DNA from: Phoma sp. XZ068
Lineage: Eukaryota > Ascomycota > Dothideomycetes > Pleosporales > Didymellaceae
Length of the DNA: 64,000 nucleotides
Reading direction: 5' to 3'
Assembly (NCBI GenBank): GCA_004835665.1
Contig: RBKR01000014.1
Coordinates: 62,001 to 126,000 of the forward strand
Made by a program: the position numbers and the translations under genes. Positions 24,859 through 35,293 of this stretch are shown in pieces. Each line of letters opens with the position of its first letter. The first letter of the stretch is position 1. A model generated the notes under the pieces. That model made no database searches. It worked only from the letters and a program-made list of their open reading frames with translations, and was not told the origin of the DNA.

Positions 24859-25353
24859 ATGCAGTCCCTGGCCCTCTTCCGCGCCGCCCCCAGGGCCACA
24901 TGCCGCGCCGCCCTCGCGACAGCGCGCTACACCACCGCCGCACAGTCTGCACCCACACCACCACCCACACCAACACCCACCGCCGACCTGCCCGCCGCAG
25001 CCTCCAACAGCTCCAAATCCAAATCCCTCAAGACCGCCGCGCGCGCCACCAAAACCGCCGCCTTCACACCCGCCAACCTCCCGCAAACCCCCATCGCCCC
25101 GCCGCGCTACCACGTCGCCCGCTCCACAAACAAGAACCTGCCCATCTACACCGACTACAAGCGCGGCGGCAACCTGCACCTGACCACCGTGCGTAAAGTC
25201 ACCGGCGACTCGCATGCGCTGCGGGATGAACTGGCGGCGTGGTTGGGGAGCAAGGAGGGGGGTGTTGTTGTGAATGAGTTGACGGGGCATGTGGTTGTCA
25301 AGGGGCATCATACTGTGAAGATTGCCGAGTTTTTGAAGAGTAGGGGGATGTAA
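24859..25353 (+). CDS. Mitochondrial large ribosomal subunit protein mL49 (Img2 family)
   Basis: Single-exon gene, 164 aa. Residues 1-30 (MQSLALFRAAPRATCRAALA) form an Arg/Ala-rich mitochondrial presequence, followed by a Pro/Thr/Ala-rich linker. The Img2 fold begins at about residue 85: RYHVARSTNKNLPIYTDYKR, then LTTVRKVTGDSHALRDEL and NELTGHVVVKGHHTVKIAEF. This is the mL49/Img2 signature. The protein sits in the large subunit of the mitochondrial ribosome. An in-frame ATG lies upstream at 24790, but the presequence starts at 24859. The 300 bases to the next gene (25354-25653) are convergent 3' ends with nothing else visible. Confidence 0.94.
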   Translation: MQSLALFRAAPRATCRAALATARYTTAAQSAPTPPPTPTPTADLPAAASNSSKSKSLKTAARATKTAAFTPANLPQTPIAPPRYHVARSTNKNLPIYTDYKRGGNLHLTTVRKVTGDSHALRDELAAWLGSKEGGVVVNELTGHVVVKGHHTVKIAEFLKSRGM

Positions 25354-25653
25354 ATGATCAACGAGAAGGGGAGGAATATATGGGGGGATGTGAGATGGGC
25401 GATGAAAAGATGAACGGGAGAGGCATTGTTGTATTATATGTACAAGACATAGGCATGGATAGGCGCTATACATGACATACTTTTACAAGGCATTGGACTG
25501 TCAATTCATGCAGGTGGCATTTCATACATCTTGAGGCAGTGGCGAATAGCAGTTTGGCTATGGCCGGCTAGATCACTGTACGCAAACCAGGACCAACTCT
25601 CTACTATCATGCTCACCGATGAATCGTCTAGACGTCCTGTCGGTCATCGTCAT

Positions 25654-26415
25654 CTACTCCCGACACCCAAGAACCGGCACCTCCCCCCGCCAAAACATCA
25701 CACACCCACCCTTCACACCTCCATCTCCACCCCCAACCACACAAACAATCAATCTACCCACCTCCTCCCCCTCCACAGCCTGACACTCCACCAGCCCCTC
25801 CATGTTCCTGTTGGCAGCCAACATCCCCCCATCAGCAATAACGCCCTTCTCCCCAGCCCAACACGTCTCCTCGCACGACCCTCGCTCGGCGCTGCAAAAC
25901 CATGCGCATTTCTTCGTTTCCTCGGCTGTTTGCTGGCGTGGTATCACGGCTGTTGTGGAGGGTGCGAGGGGGATTGTGAGGGTGTAGTTTGTGGCGGTGT
26001 GGTTTGCATGTGCAGGGAGAGTGTTGACGGGGAGAGCGTTTGGAGCGGGGTGACTGGGGTTGGCGCAGAGGAGGTCGCAGTGGGCGTGTGTGCAGATGAC
26101 GATGCATTTTTTTGGTGGGGAGGCGGGGAGGGGGTTCGCAGTTGCGTCGAGCGAGGTGCGTGTAATGAACGGGATGGTGAGGTCGGTGGAGATATTAGGT
26201 TGGCAGGGTGGGCACTGGTTTGTTAGTTCTGCTTGTGGATGGGCAGAGAGTGGAGGTACCTCGTCGATGCTGTGAGTGAGGAGACAGTGCTCGTATGTGA
26301 ACTGGCAGGTCGAAATGGCAGTCATGTCGAGAGTTGATGGCAGCGCTGGCAAGGCGGTGAGCGTGGCCGCGAAGAAGAGAATGGCGAGGAGCCTGGTGAG
26401 GCAGAGTATCAGCAT
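25654..26415 (-). CDS. Secreted cysteine-rich protein, unknown function
   Basis: Single-exon gene, 253 aa. The start MLILCLTRLLAILFFAATLT is a strong signal peptide. The mature part holds 16 cysteines, an even number, in paired clusters: CQFTYEHC, CPPC, CIVICTHAHCDLLC, CAWFCSAERGSCEETC, then four single ones near the C-terminus. Several N-glycosylation sequons lie in the middle. I recognise no domain (no LysM, CFEM or hydrophobin spacing). Secretion, small size and cysteine density are usual for effectors or surface proteins in plant-associated fungi, but that is inference. The antisense strand has a long Cys-rich frame that is a shadow. The gene is the last intact one before the accessory region. 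Confidence 0.7.
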   Translation of the reverse strand: MLILCLTRLLAILFFAATLTALPALPSTLDMTAISTCQFTYEHCLLTHSIDEVPPLSAHPQAELTNQCPPCQPNISTDLTIPFITRTSLDATANPLPASPPKKCIVICTHAHCDLLCANPSHPAPNALPVNTLPAHANHTATNYTLTIPLAPSTTAVIPRQQTAEETKKCAWFCSAERGSCEETCWAGEKGVIADGGMLAANRNMEGLVECQAVEGEEVGRLIVCVVGGGDGGVKGGCVMFWRGEVPVLGCRE

Positions 26416-26766
26416 TTTGAGTTGGAGGTATCGCTTTGAGCGTTGCTGTATATAGGTTTAAGTCGGTGTGTGTCGTGTTGGATAATGGGTGGCGGAAGAT
26501 ATGTATCTTGAGCAAACGGCGAGGCGGTCTGCGGTCGCAAGTTTGACAAACGAAGTGAAGGTAGGAACAAGGCGTATGCTTTCGGGTTGAATCACTGCCA
26601 TACTTTCACTTGTCAAATACCCCCAACAATTCTTTCAAGGTAGACTCAACTTCACCTTTACTTGCCATGCAAGAAGCTTGGCCTATCATCTGAAAAGCTG
26701 AAGTCTCATACACCTCAGAAAATCTCAAGTCCACTCGAAATCTGCTGCAACAGTCACACAGTCATG

Positions 26767-27500
26767 GCCACGCCATTCAGATTTCCGCGCACCTCACGAG
26801 GCAGCGACGTACGTACCAGTAATAGCTACACCTCAACAACGGGAGTACTGATCCCTGCGCTCATACAGCTTTGACCTTTCCAAGATGGTGACAATCAAAG
26901 TTGGACCTATGACTGGCTGCCGTTCCTTTCTCGTCCACGAATCCTTCCTGGCTACCCGGTCAGAGTTTTCCCGCCGCGCCATGAATGGGAGCTGGGCAAA
27001 GCCAGAGACTCGAATCAATAAGCTGCCTGATGATGAACCCGAAATTTTTGCGCTCTACCTCAACCACCTCTACCAGAACAGCTTACCCACTGTAACTCTC
27101 ACTAAGGAAAAGGCTAGCCCGCTCGACATTCAAGAAGTGGTCGGTAACCCTAGGGAGGAGAATAGGCTATTCTTCAAGCTCTACATCCTTGTGGAGTAAT
27201 ACCAGGATGTGTTTTCAGAGAACGTAGCTACATATGCTATCTATCAGCTTACAAACATCATCGTCGTCAATAAGCGACGGATCGTACCTCAACCGGATGT
27301 CGTAAACCTTGACTACAACGCTACGCCGAACAATAGTCCCATAAGGCGGCTTCTTACAGGCTCGAGGAGCAGGTGAAACCCGGCACATTACAAGATCACG
27401 TTTTGGGCTTTCCAAAGGAATTCCCCTTGGTAGTGAGGCGTGAGATGCTGCAGGAAACAAAGGTTGCGGGATGGGTGGTGTCGAGACCTACCTTGAGGCA
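26767..27500 (+). pseudogene. BTB/POZ domain gene, broken by a stop and a frameshift
   Basis: The translation from about 26873 (VTIKVGPMTGCRSFLVHESF, then EFSRRAMNGSWAKPETR and EIFALYLNHLYQN) is the N-terminal BTB fold common in large fungal BTB families, which act in protein-protein contacts. A TAA at about 27197 falls where the family reads Glu-Lys/Tyr; the same frame then continues with family sequence (QPDVVNLDYNATPNNSPIRR) to a second stop near 27377, after which matching sequence resumes in another frame (PGTLQDHVLGFPKEFPLVVR). An ATG at 26767 and a GTACGT donor near 26815 suggest a former first exon, but I found no in-frame splice. One or two sequencing errors could mimic this, yet decay at the edge of a repeat-rich region fits. 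Confidence 0.7.
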
Positions 27501-28061
27501 ACGACGGCATCCATGGAGGAAAGGACTACCGTCTATTGCCGTGTCTGTGTGTGTACCGTGTCTTATTGCTCGTGCACGACCGATGGTTACGCGCACTCGT
27601 CAAGTTACAAAGCCTGCACATTTTCGGTGGCTAGATTATAATAAAAACCTTACGCAATTAAAAAACAGAAATTCTCGTGATAATACCTATTGCACGTGGC
27701 TATGCAGCCTTACAAAGTTGTGGTGTTGACGTTGGTGTTCGCGTGCCCGCCGTGCGTGAAGCCGTCTTTTGAACTATAGATAGCTCGAAAGGTACATGAT
27801 TCTTTGTGGAGGAATCGGGGAGCTTGCGAGTACGTGTTCAGGTGATCGATATATCGGACCACTAATCTCATGTGAGATCAGATGAATCAACTACTTATAT
27901 GTGAAACATCGGAGGATAGTCCACCCTGCCCCGGGGAGCGTAGCAACCTCATGTCACGTGATCCCAGACTTCACGCATGCTCTCAGTTGGAGCACCTCGA
28001 GTTGTTGTGAGGTGCTTGAACTCTACTCTAACGGGACATTCCTTTCTGTACTTTTTTGTAT
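27501..28061. other. Intergenic, no supported gene
   Basis: Composition shifts here from core-like to more AT-rich. Two CACGTG/TCACGTGA-type palindromes lie near 27.95 kb. Otherwise I see nothing but the 3' flank of the regulator gene. Confidence 0.4.
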
Positions 28062-30629
28062 TCAATAGTTGGTTAAGACGTTGACTAATTCTGAGACCTC
28101 CCCAAATATAAAGCTTCTTGGCAAGACCATTTCTATCCTTGCAAAAAAGCTAGAAGCAATGCTTAGCAGAACTCGATCTTCTTTACTGCACTCTGTTGTT
28201 GTATCAAAGATGACAATCAACGAAAGCAGACACAGCGAGAGAGTGTTAAGGTAGATACAATCACTAAAACCAGTGTTAGCATTAGTCACGTGTAAGACGC
28301 CCTGCTCCTCGGTGGCACCTACTAGGTTTGGAGTATGTCTTCGGACAATACACCAGTAAAAAATGTAGTAACATCTCGGATCGACCTTTTAAGGAGATTG
28401 ATATACTCCTGAGATAACACAGGAATGAAAGAGCGTGAGTGAAGCAAGCTAATGCTCCCAAGCTCAAACAGAGCCTCGTGGTAGTTACAAAAAATCTGAT
28501 GCTTAAAGCGCAGAGCAGCACGAGGCTCTAGAGAAGAAGCGCTCTGGTTTTCCATCACGGTGCCATACCAAAGGCTGAGCGCCGTCGACAGCTCCGTGAT
28601 CCTATCAAGAAGGTCTTTCGATTCGGGCTGCTCTAAGCTTCCACGGAGCTGTAGAATGCTTGAACATATTCTAGAATACCGGAGTCGGATCTCTAAGCAA
28701 TACAAATGTGACCCAATTGCAGTATCGCTCCTCAGTTTGTCTTCGGAAAGACCTGTGGTTGGAAGGGGACTATCGCTGAGTATCTGTCTCAGCTGTGTCA
28801 GTCATCCCTGGTCCCATTTGGCACGAGTACACAATACATACAGGAAATGTTTGCCACCGTAAAGCATAAGCCTTATCAATACAGTAGAGAACTGACATAG
28901 CTTGTTTAACCTGAGCGGCTTGCTCATCGCTTACACAAAAGCTACGTGCGACAGGTGCCAAATGAAGACTTAAGCAGGCTGCAGTAGAAACACTGCTAAA
29001 TATTAACTCTAGCAGATTTTCTAGTCCCATCTTCTCAGCCAGGCAAAGCTAGATCCGTCAGCCCGCAGCTTCATTACAGGTGAGTAAGTAGTACGCACGG
29101 CAGCAATAAGTGCCTAGCATGACTTAGCAACAGATTTTCAATACTTGGTTGAACAAACTTACTTGAAATTTGGGAACGTTGTTACTCTGACAGAGCAGCA
29201 ATTTGGAAATTTCGGGAATCGTATCCAACAAGGATGTTGTCGTGGCTAAGTCGACTTCAGGATCCAGCAGAGCACCCCAAGCCAGTGCAACAACTAGCAA
29301 GGACATATTACTAGCACTGATGGGTGGCCTATCCCAGTGAAGGAAACATTCTTGCACGTAGGTAACATCTTGCTCTCTGACAAACATGTTCAGACTATTC
29401 AAGAAGTAAGCGCGCATGATATTTTAAGCTCCCTATTGACCTACCCTAGGGGCTCTTGGAATGCTCCTTGTAAAAAATCAGTAAGGCTCCTTGTGTACAG
29501 TATTATTAACGTACTTTGAATAAGTCTCTTCATAGGAAGATGATTTAGATCTAGACTGAGGTGTTCTACATCATAATCTGCCTGATGTAAAAGATCGGAA
29601 AAACAGATTCGGTGTTCAGATGACAGCAGTTTTTTTATCTTTTCGGCTGCTGCATGTTGACGACGGTTCTCTAGGTTTGTTTTCTGGAGAAAAACGGTAA
29701 TTCCATGTTTTTTCTGCCATAGAGTAGATTGTGACTTTGCCAAGTCAGAGATCTGCGTTAAGTGGAAGGAAGGAGGGCAGTTACCTCTTTTTTCTCCACT
29801 GCTATTCGCGCAGTAAGTAGCGCTAGAGGCGATCTATAGGAACTGCTATCGGTCCCCACCTTTACAAAGCTGTTAGACTGTGTTATATGGCTTGGGGATG
29901 GGTTTTGGTCGCAATTCCATTCGAGAAAATCCGGCATGGATGCATCGTTCTCCAGATTACCGTACAGTGTTTGGTCCAGTTGATCGAGTACTCTCTGATT
30001 GTTTTCTGTTTTCCACTCAGCACCTATTATGCAGCAAGAAAGGGTACTTTTTCATTTGGAAGAGTCGGGAACAAGCCCTCCCTTGACTCAGACCTTAGAG
30101 TGAGACGATTGCTGATTCATACCTATGTCATCAGTTGGAGTGACACCGAGTAGGGTTGCGTTGCCGAAATCAAATTCGAAAAATGAGGGCGTGTTTTCGG
30201 ATACTGAATGCATGCAATATCCAACAGGCGGTGCTATTGTTGGATTCGCCTGATTCTGCGTCATCTGGATAGTAACAGCCTCGAGTGGGACGTTTTGATC
30301 CGATGAACCAGCCACCATGGCTCCACTTCGTATCTGTGGCTCAAAACCCTGTATGCGTTTCTCCTGTTGACAATGCTTTGAGCGATATGCATGGAGATAT
30401 TCACAAAAAGATTCGCTTCGCTATCTTAAGTTAGGCCAAGTTTGAAGAAAGAAAGTTACATAAATGTACCTCGCAGTGACTACACGGGTTTCTTCCATCG
30501 CCTGTGATTACGTGTCAGCTTGGAGCGGGTTTATCGAAAAACAAGTTCAAAGTAACATTTAATTTTCTTCTGGCGACATGCTTTGCATGCACCTCTCCGT
30601 CTAGTGAGTTTCGGGCGAGGAGAATCCAT
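28062..30629 (-). CDS. Zn2Cys6 fungal-specific transcription factor
   Basis: Nine exons: complement(join(28062..28263, 28323..28783, 28842..29048, 29163..29394, 29445..29752, 29785..30023, 30123..30420, 30470..30501, 30557..30629)), 683 aa. The zinc cluster is split over exons 1-3 and reads CKACRQKKIKCDGRNPC, then SHC and ERSESFC, spacing C-x2-C-x6-C-x5-C-x2-C-x6-C, the DNA-binding head of Gal4-type regulators. The rest is the fungal middle-homology region, with DQLDQTLYGNLEND, VTYVQECFLHWDRPPISASN, and AYALRWQTFP. All joins keep frame with no stop, so the gene looks functional in spite of RIP-scarred neighbours. One intron (29753-29784) is only 32 nt, shorter than usual, so that junction is the weak point. 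Possible regulator of the metabolic genes from 36.5 kb on, although a transposon and 6 kb of repeats lie between. Confidence 0.85.
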
Positions 30630-31404
30630 ATGGAGAACGGGACTGGTTGCTATATATAGAAATATAGAAAGATGAAAATGTACCATGCGTTCTCAGATTG
30701 TCTTTATATAGTGTAAGAGAAGCTCGGTGTATTAATCGAGTGTGACCTGCAAATTCACCGACTTTAGAGAGCACTGGGCAGCTTCCCTAGAAGTCTGTAG
30801 GGCAACCTCGATCCGTTAGGGGGGTAACACCAAAACATTTGTCCCTCACGAAATGCACAAACTTTGCATTTTTTACAGGGGTGTATTGCACCGGGTAGTA
30901 TCCATATAGTTGCATTAGTGAACGCACGCAGTTGATCGCTTTCTATTATTGTACAAGGGGAAAGTAGTCCACCAACAGGGGTTGAATAACGCCGAAGTTG
31001 TAAGGTTGTGAAGTAACGAGCATGGCAACAGTAGGGGGTCAGGTGTGGATGCATTGATTCATGCCGAGCCTTCCGGCTGAGCGGCCTATTCTACTTCTAA
31101 ACACGTGATATACACGTGACGCGCTAGGCCGACGCAGGCGAAGAGCTGGCAAACCAACGTGTAGTCGCACTACAGTTAGTATACTCCAACTTGTATAGGC
31201 CTTATAGAAGTAGCCTCGGTAGTAGTCTATACTTATATTATTACAAGATAGATATACTAAATTTACCTCTACTAATTAGCCTTTAGGGCTACGAGATAGA
31301 AGTATTTATATTTACCTCTTTTCTTCTATATAATATATATAATAAATATCTATCTTAGTAGTGGTATCTATATAAAATAGACTTTATTAGATAGTATTAT
31401 AATA
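30630..31404. other. Intergenic, becoming AT-rich toward the transposon
   Basis: The first 200 bases are the promoter of the regulator gene. From about 31.19 kb the composition turns strongly AT-rich and TpA-rich up to the TA target site at 31403-31404. No supported gene. Confidence 0.5.
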
Positions 31405-31452
31405 ACGTAAACCACCACCGAGAGCGACAACCCACCGAGAGCGACAAAATCT
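31405..31452 (+). repeat. Left terminal inverted repeat of the Fot/pogo element
   Basis: Mirror image of 33206-33253, read directly. Includes two direct copies of ACCGAGAGCGACAA. Confidence 0.95.
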
Positions 31453-31484
31453 GCCAAGACCACTCCTCCTCCTTTCATCCTAAC

Positions 31485-33185
31485 ATGTCTCAACAACACA
31501 ACGCGCAATATCAACAAGACGAAGGTAGGGTCCAGCTTGCCCTTCTAGCCTATCGTTCAGATGAATTTCCAAGCCTGCGACGCGCTGCTGCAGCATTCAA
31601 CGTTAATCATCATACCCTATCTAAACGTGCCAAGGGAATACCATTTCGACTCGAAACACGCGTGAACTGCCTCAAGCTTACTGCAATAGAGGAAGAGACG
31701 ATTATCCAATACATACTTGACCTTGACGCGCGAGGCTTTGCGCCCCGGCTGTGTGAGGTGGCAGATATGGCTGATAAACTGTTGGGTGTGCGTGATGGAA
31801 AGCCAGTTGGCAAGCACTGGGCTGCGCGCTTTGTGACGCGCTCAGATAGGCTCAAGATGGCGTTCAATCGAGCAAAGGATAGGCAGAGGATAATGCAGGA
31901 AGATCCTGAGGTCATTGGCGCGTGGTTCAAGTTGGTAGAGGATACCAAAGCCAAGTACGGCGTCCATGACGACGACGTGCACAACTTTGACGAGACTGGC
32001 TTCCAGATGGGCGTCATTGGGTCCATGAAGGTCGTCACAGGCTCTGATAGACGTACTCGACCAGAGCTCGTTCAGCCAGGAGATCGCGAGTGGGTTACAG
32101 TCATCCAGAGTATCTGCGCTGCTGGCCACGCAACCCCGCCATTTATCATCTACAAAGGGCGTGTCCACATCTCTGCATGGTACGAGGAGGCAGATATACC
32201 GCGTAATTGGAAGCTCTCTGTCTCAGAGAACGGATGGACAAACAACGCGCTTGGCCTGGAGTGGTTGAAGCACTTTGACACGCATACAACAGCGCGTCAG
32301 GTGGGGGTATACCGGCTGCTCATTTTGGACGGTCACGAGAGCCACCTTAACCAGGAGTTCAAGGACTATTGCTTGGAGAACAAGATCCTTACGCTCTGTA
32401 TGCCTCCCCATTCATCACACATCCTCCAGCCACTTGATGTGGTCTGCTTCTCGCCATTGAAGCGGAAGTACTCCCAACGCGTCCGAGACTTGGCACGCCG
32501 ACGCGTCTTCCACATCAACAAGGAAGGCTTCCTACCTGCCTTCAAGGACGCGTTTTTTGACGTATTCACACAGGCTAATTGTCGAAAGGCCTTTGAGGCA
32601 TCAGGACTAGTCCCTGTCAACGCGCAGGTAGTGTTGGATCGCCTGGAGACACGGTTGCGTACCCCGCCTCAACCCCCACTACCAACAACCCCGTGGCAGT
32701 CGAAGACTCCAAGCAATACGCATGAATTTGGGTCTCAGTCAAAGCTTGTGAGCGAGTCTTTTACTCGGTCACCAGTTGCTGCCCAAGCTGGCTTCTCACA
32801 GCTTGTAAAGGGAGCTGAACTAATGCTGCATCAAAATGCGCTTCTTGCTGCCCGCAATACTGAGCTTGAAGAGCAATTGGCAGTGATGACCAAGCGGAAA
32901 GGGCGCAAAAGGAAGCAGATTCAGCATGGGGGTACATTGGAGTATGGAGTAGGGTCAGCGCAGGTAGCTGCTGAGGCGTCTGTGGTGGCTTTGTCGTCCA
33001 AAAGGACTCGAGGTGGTGGTGATCAAGAAATAGCACAACCAGCTCTACGGCGCTGTGGGAACTGTGGAGGGACTGGGCACAACGCTCGTACGTGCAAAAA
33101 GGATTCAGAAGACACTTCTGAATCAGATGCGAGCACAAGGTTCATAGGATCCTTGTTTGATAGCGATGAATCTGATAATTCATAA
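31485..33185 (+). CDS. Fot/pogo family transposase
   Basis: Intronless, 566 aa, complete. Domains in order: an N-terminal helix-turn-helix of the Psq/CENP-B type (LRRAAAAFNVNHHTLSKRAK, residues 30-50), a second CENPB-type HTH (to about 125, with GKHWAARFVTRS), then the DDE_1 integrase-like core with catalytic aspartates in NFDETGF (about 167-171), LLILDGHESHLN (about 283) and QPLDVVCF (about 316), the DDD triad spacing of pogo/Fot elements. The C-terminus has a leucine-rich coiled segment and a CCHC zinc knuckle, CGNCGGTGHNARTCKK (about 524-539), as in several fungal Fot-type transposases. It cuts and pastes its own element at TA sites. No stop, frameshift or AT bias, so it is potentially active. 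Confidence 0.96.
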   Translation: MSQQHNAQYQQDEGRVQLALLAYRSDEFPSLRRAAAAFNVNHHTLSKRAKGIPFRLETRVNCLKLTAIEEETIIQYILDLDARGFAPRLCEVADMADKLLGVRDGKPVGKHWAARFVTRSDRLKMAFNRAKDRQRIMQEDPEVIGAWFKLVEDTKAKYGVHDDDVHNFDETGFQMGVIGSMKVVTGSDRRTRPELVQPGDREWVTVIQSICAAGHATPPFIIYKGRVHISAWYEEADIPRNWKLSVSENGWTNNALGLEWLKHFDTHTTARQVGVYRLLILDGHESHLNQEFKDYCLENKILTLCMPPHSSHILQPLDVVCFSPLKRKYSQRVRDLARRRVFHINKEGFLPAFKDAFFDVFTQANCRKAFEASGLVPVNAQVVLDRLETRLRTPPQPPLPTTPWQSKTPSNTHEFGSQSKLVSESFTRSPVAAQAGFSQLVKGAELMLHQNALLAARNTELEEQLAVMTKRKGRKRKQIQHGGTLEYGVGSAQVAAEASVVALSSKRTRGGGDQEIAQPALRRCGNCGGTGHNARTCKKDSEDTSESDASTRFIGSLFDSDESDNS

Positions 33186-33205
33186 CTAGTGTTAGTCGTG
33201 CCAAG

Positions 33206-33253
33206 AGATTTTGTCGCTCTCGGTGGGTTGTCGCTCTCGGTGGTGGTTTACGT
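33206..33253 (-). repeat. Right terminal inverted repeat of the Fot/pogo element
   Basis: Mirror image of 31405-31452; ends GGTTTACGT directly before the TA duplication. Confidence 0.95.
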
Positions 33254-33258
33254 TATAT

Positions 33259-34042
33259 CTTATAGGTAAATAGATTACTAAGTAAGTAAATTTCTTTTAC
33301 TAAGCCTTTACTAAACTATTATAATTTAATAAAAATAGATATTTAAATAACCTAGCTAATAAGAATAGGTAGTTAAATAACCTAGCTAATAGAAATAGAT
33401 AGCAAAATAACCTAGCTAGACTAATTAGACCTAATAGTATAGAGGTATCTCTAATAATTTAACTAGTAGTATTATAAATATTCTAGATAAAGTAGAGATA
33501 TTAGAACTTATAAAGAAGAATAAAGTATTAAAATATAAAATAAAGAATATAAAGGTATAGTATAGTTATAATAAGAACTATAACCTAGAGTTAAAAGCTA
33601 ATTATAATCTAAATATATAACTAGTTTATAGGTTAGTAGAATTCTATATAAATAACTCTACTAACCTAGAGAATTATTATATATATAAGTACCTTAAAAT
33701 AGATAGTTAGTATTCTATAGTTAAGATTATAATCTTCCTAGTATATATTATTTATACTCTATTAGTATTAATACTTTATATAAAGTACTTAATTATAACC
33801 TACTTAACTATAATACTCTTCTATAATCTAATATCTCTATAGCTTATATTATTAAGAACTAGCTACTCTAGGTAATATAAAAGATATCTATTATATAAAG
33901 TATAAGAGGTCTCTAAGTAATATTATAGCTTATTCTATCTTATATAGTACTAGTTTATAGTATTTTATACTATAATATAGTAGGTTTTAGTAGGGGCTTA
34001 GTAAAAGTTATATACTTACTTAGTAATCTATTTACCTATAAG
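33259..34042. mobile_element. RIP-degraded element with about 58-bp inverted ends
   Basis: A 784-bp block of TpA-rich sequence. Its ends are inverted copies: CTTATAGGTAAATAGATTAC at 33259 and the reverse complement ending at 34042, with similarity running inward to TTTTACTAAGC (about 33316 and 33984). Many TAG/TAA and no frame. Parts recur in direct orientation at about 62.3-63.0 kb. Looks like a non-autonomous DNA element or the stump of one, erased by RIP. Confidence 0.65.
33331..33420. repeat. Three tandem 30-bp units
   Basis: Units 33331-33360, 33361-33390 and 33391-33420 each end in AAATAACCTAGCTA. Two units of the same repeat are at 62335-62394. Confidence 0.85.
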
Positions 34043-34381
34043 GTACGTTATAATCTTTTAGTAAAATATATTTGCACCCTAGGTAACGGCTGGTAGGAGT
34101 ATTGAGGTTTTATAGTATCTAACTATACTAACTTGAACCCTTGCTATTTGCAGATAAATACTCGCAATTAAATTTAAGAGGTTGAGTCTATTTTCGGTGC
34201 ACAAAACTGACGTTTTTATTCTAATCTGCGGCCGCTCTATCTCAGTAAAGTAAAATTTGGCCGGCGCCACACAGCGATAGATACTCACTCTGGTTAAAAA
34301 GCACACGGGTTCATCCTGGGCGTGGTCAGATACTGTAGGTGCCAATCGGCAAGCTGACTCCATCGTACTCACATTGGATGC

Positions 34382-35110
34382 TCCAACGGCAACGCTTTTG
34401 CATCAAGCACCGGTTGCAGCTCGTGATGGTCGCGGAGATGTGTCAAGAAGTCGAGGTTGACAGAGTGCTGGAACTCAAGCCGTACGCGTGTCCGCCGTGT
34501 GTGGCCAGACCGGAGGTCGTGATGTGCGAAGAGGAGGAACAGGCGCGAACAGCAATCGAAGACTTCCAGTAGTGACAAGTAGATCTGTACGTGGATGCAT
34601 CAGTGAGAAACGGCAAGGCGAGCATCGAAGTGTATGCTACGCCACTGCGAGTGGGCATATCGAAGGGGGTGGCAGGCTCGGAGCAGGGGAACGCACACCG
34701 CTGAGTGGCTGGGGATCAGCGAGGCAGCTAACTGTGGGCCCCAGAAACCGGAATGCGCAGCTTCCGACAACAACGGTCGCGAGGTACCGGCGTCGAGCAT
34801 TCGAATCTTCTTGGACTCGCAATTGGCGCTGCTGTCGATGCAGAGCTGGAGAGCGAGCGCCTGTCAAAATAGAGATTGTCAAAAAGTGTCGAATGGTCAA
34901 CGTCACGCTGTCCCGGATCCCAGGATATGCAGGGATCAAGGGGAACGAAGAGGCAACAATTACACGAGCTCACGCGATCCCAACAAGACACACGCGCTGG
35001 ATAGTACCAAATCTCTCGCCTTAGTTGTAATATCTTCGGACCTTCACATTCGCACGTGGGGCCGCTGCCGCCTCCAAATATCATGTGGACATCAGTAACT
35101 ACGGTGTATC
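34382..35110 (+). mobile_element. Degenerate LINE fragment, RNase H end
   Basis: Broken frames read DASVRNGKASIEVYATPLRV, later FLDSQLALLSMQSWRAS, then IPGYAGIKGNEEA across frame shifts. These are the RNase H motifs (Asp strand, DSQ and the HAGIKGNE-type end) of Tad/I-type fungal LINEs. Several stops and frameshifts; not functional. The stretch from 34043 to 34381 holds only flanking debris. Confidence 0.75.
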
Positions 35111-35293
35111 GCCACCTCTCATTTTGATATGTTGCGTAAGGTCACTCTTGATGTCAACAACAATACACTGAAAAGTTGATTGGGCTAGAGACTGCAGCAG
35201 GTTGTTCGTCTCCACAAAGCCCACAAACCTTGCATTTGTCTATAAAACATGTGGGGTTAGTCCAGTAAAAGGAAATACACCCTCAACCCCTGG

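Larger units (their letters stand above)
31405..33253 (+). mobile_element. Intact Fot/pogo-type DNA transposon (Tc1-mariner superfamily)
   Basis: An 1849-bp element starting ACGTAAACC and ending GGTTTACGT, flanked on both sides by TA (31403-31404 and 33254-33255), the expected target duplication. The terminal inverted repeats are 48 bp (31405-31452 and 33206-33253) and I see no mismatch between them. Each end contains two direct copies of ACCGAGAGCGACAA, probably transposase binding sites. It carries one open transposase gene. The flanks are RIP-degraded AT-rich DNA but the element is not. Confidence 0.95.

Noticed and set aside
30764..31054. 96-codon minus-strand frame with CKKCKVC
   Set aside because: Looks like a zinc-binding scrap, but there is no further domain, no splice partner, and it overlaps the promoter of the regulator.
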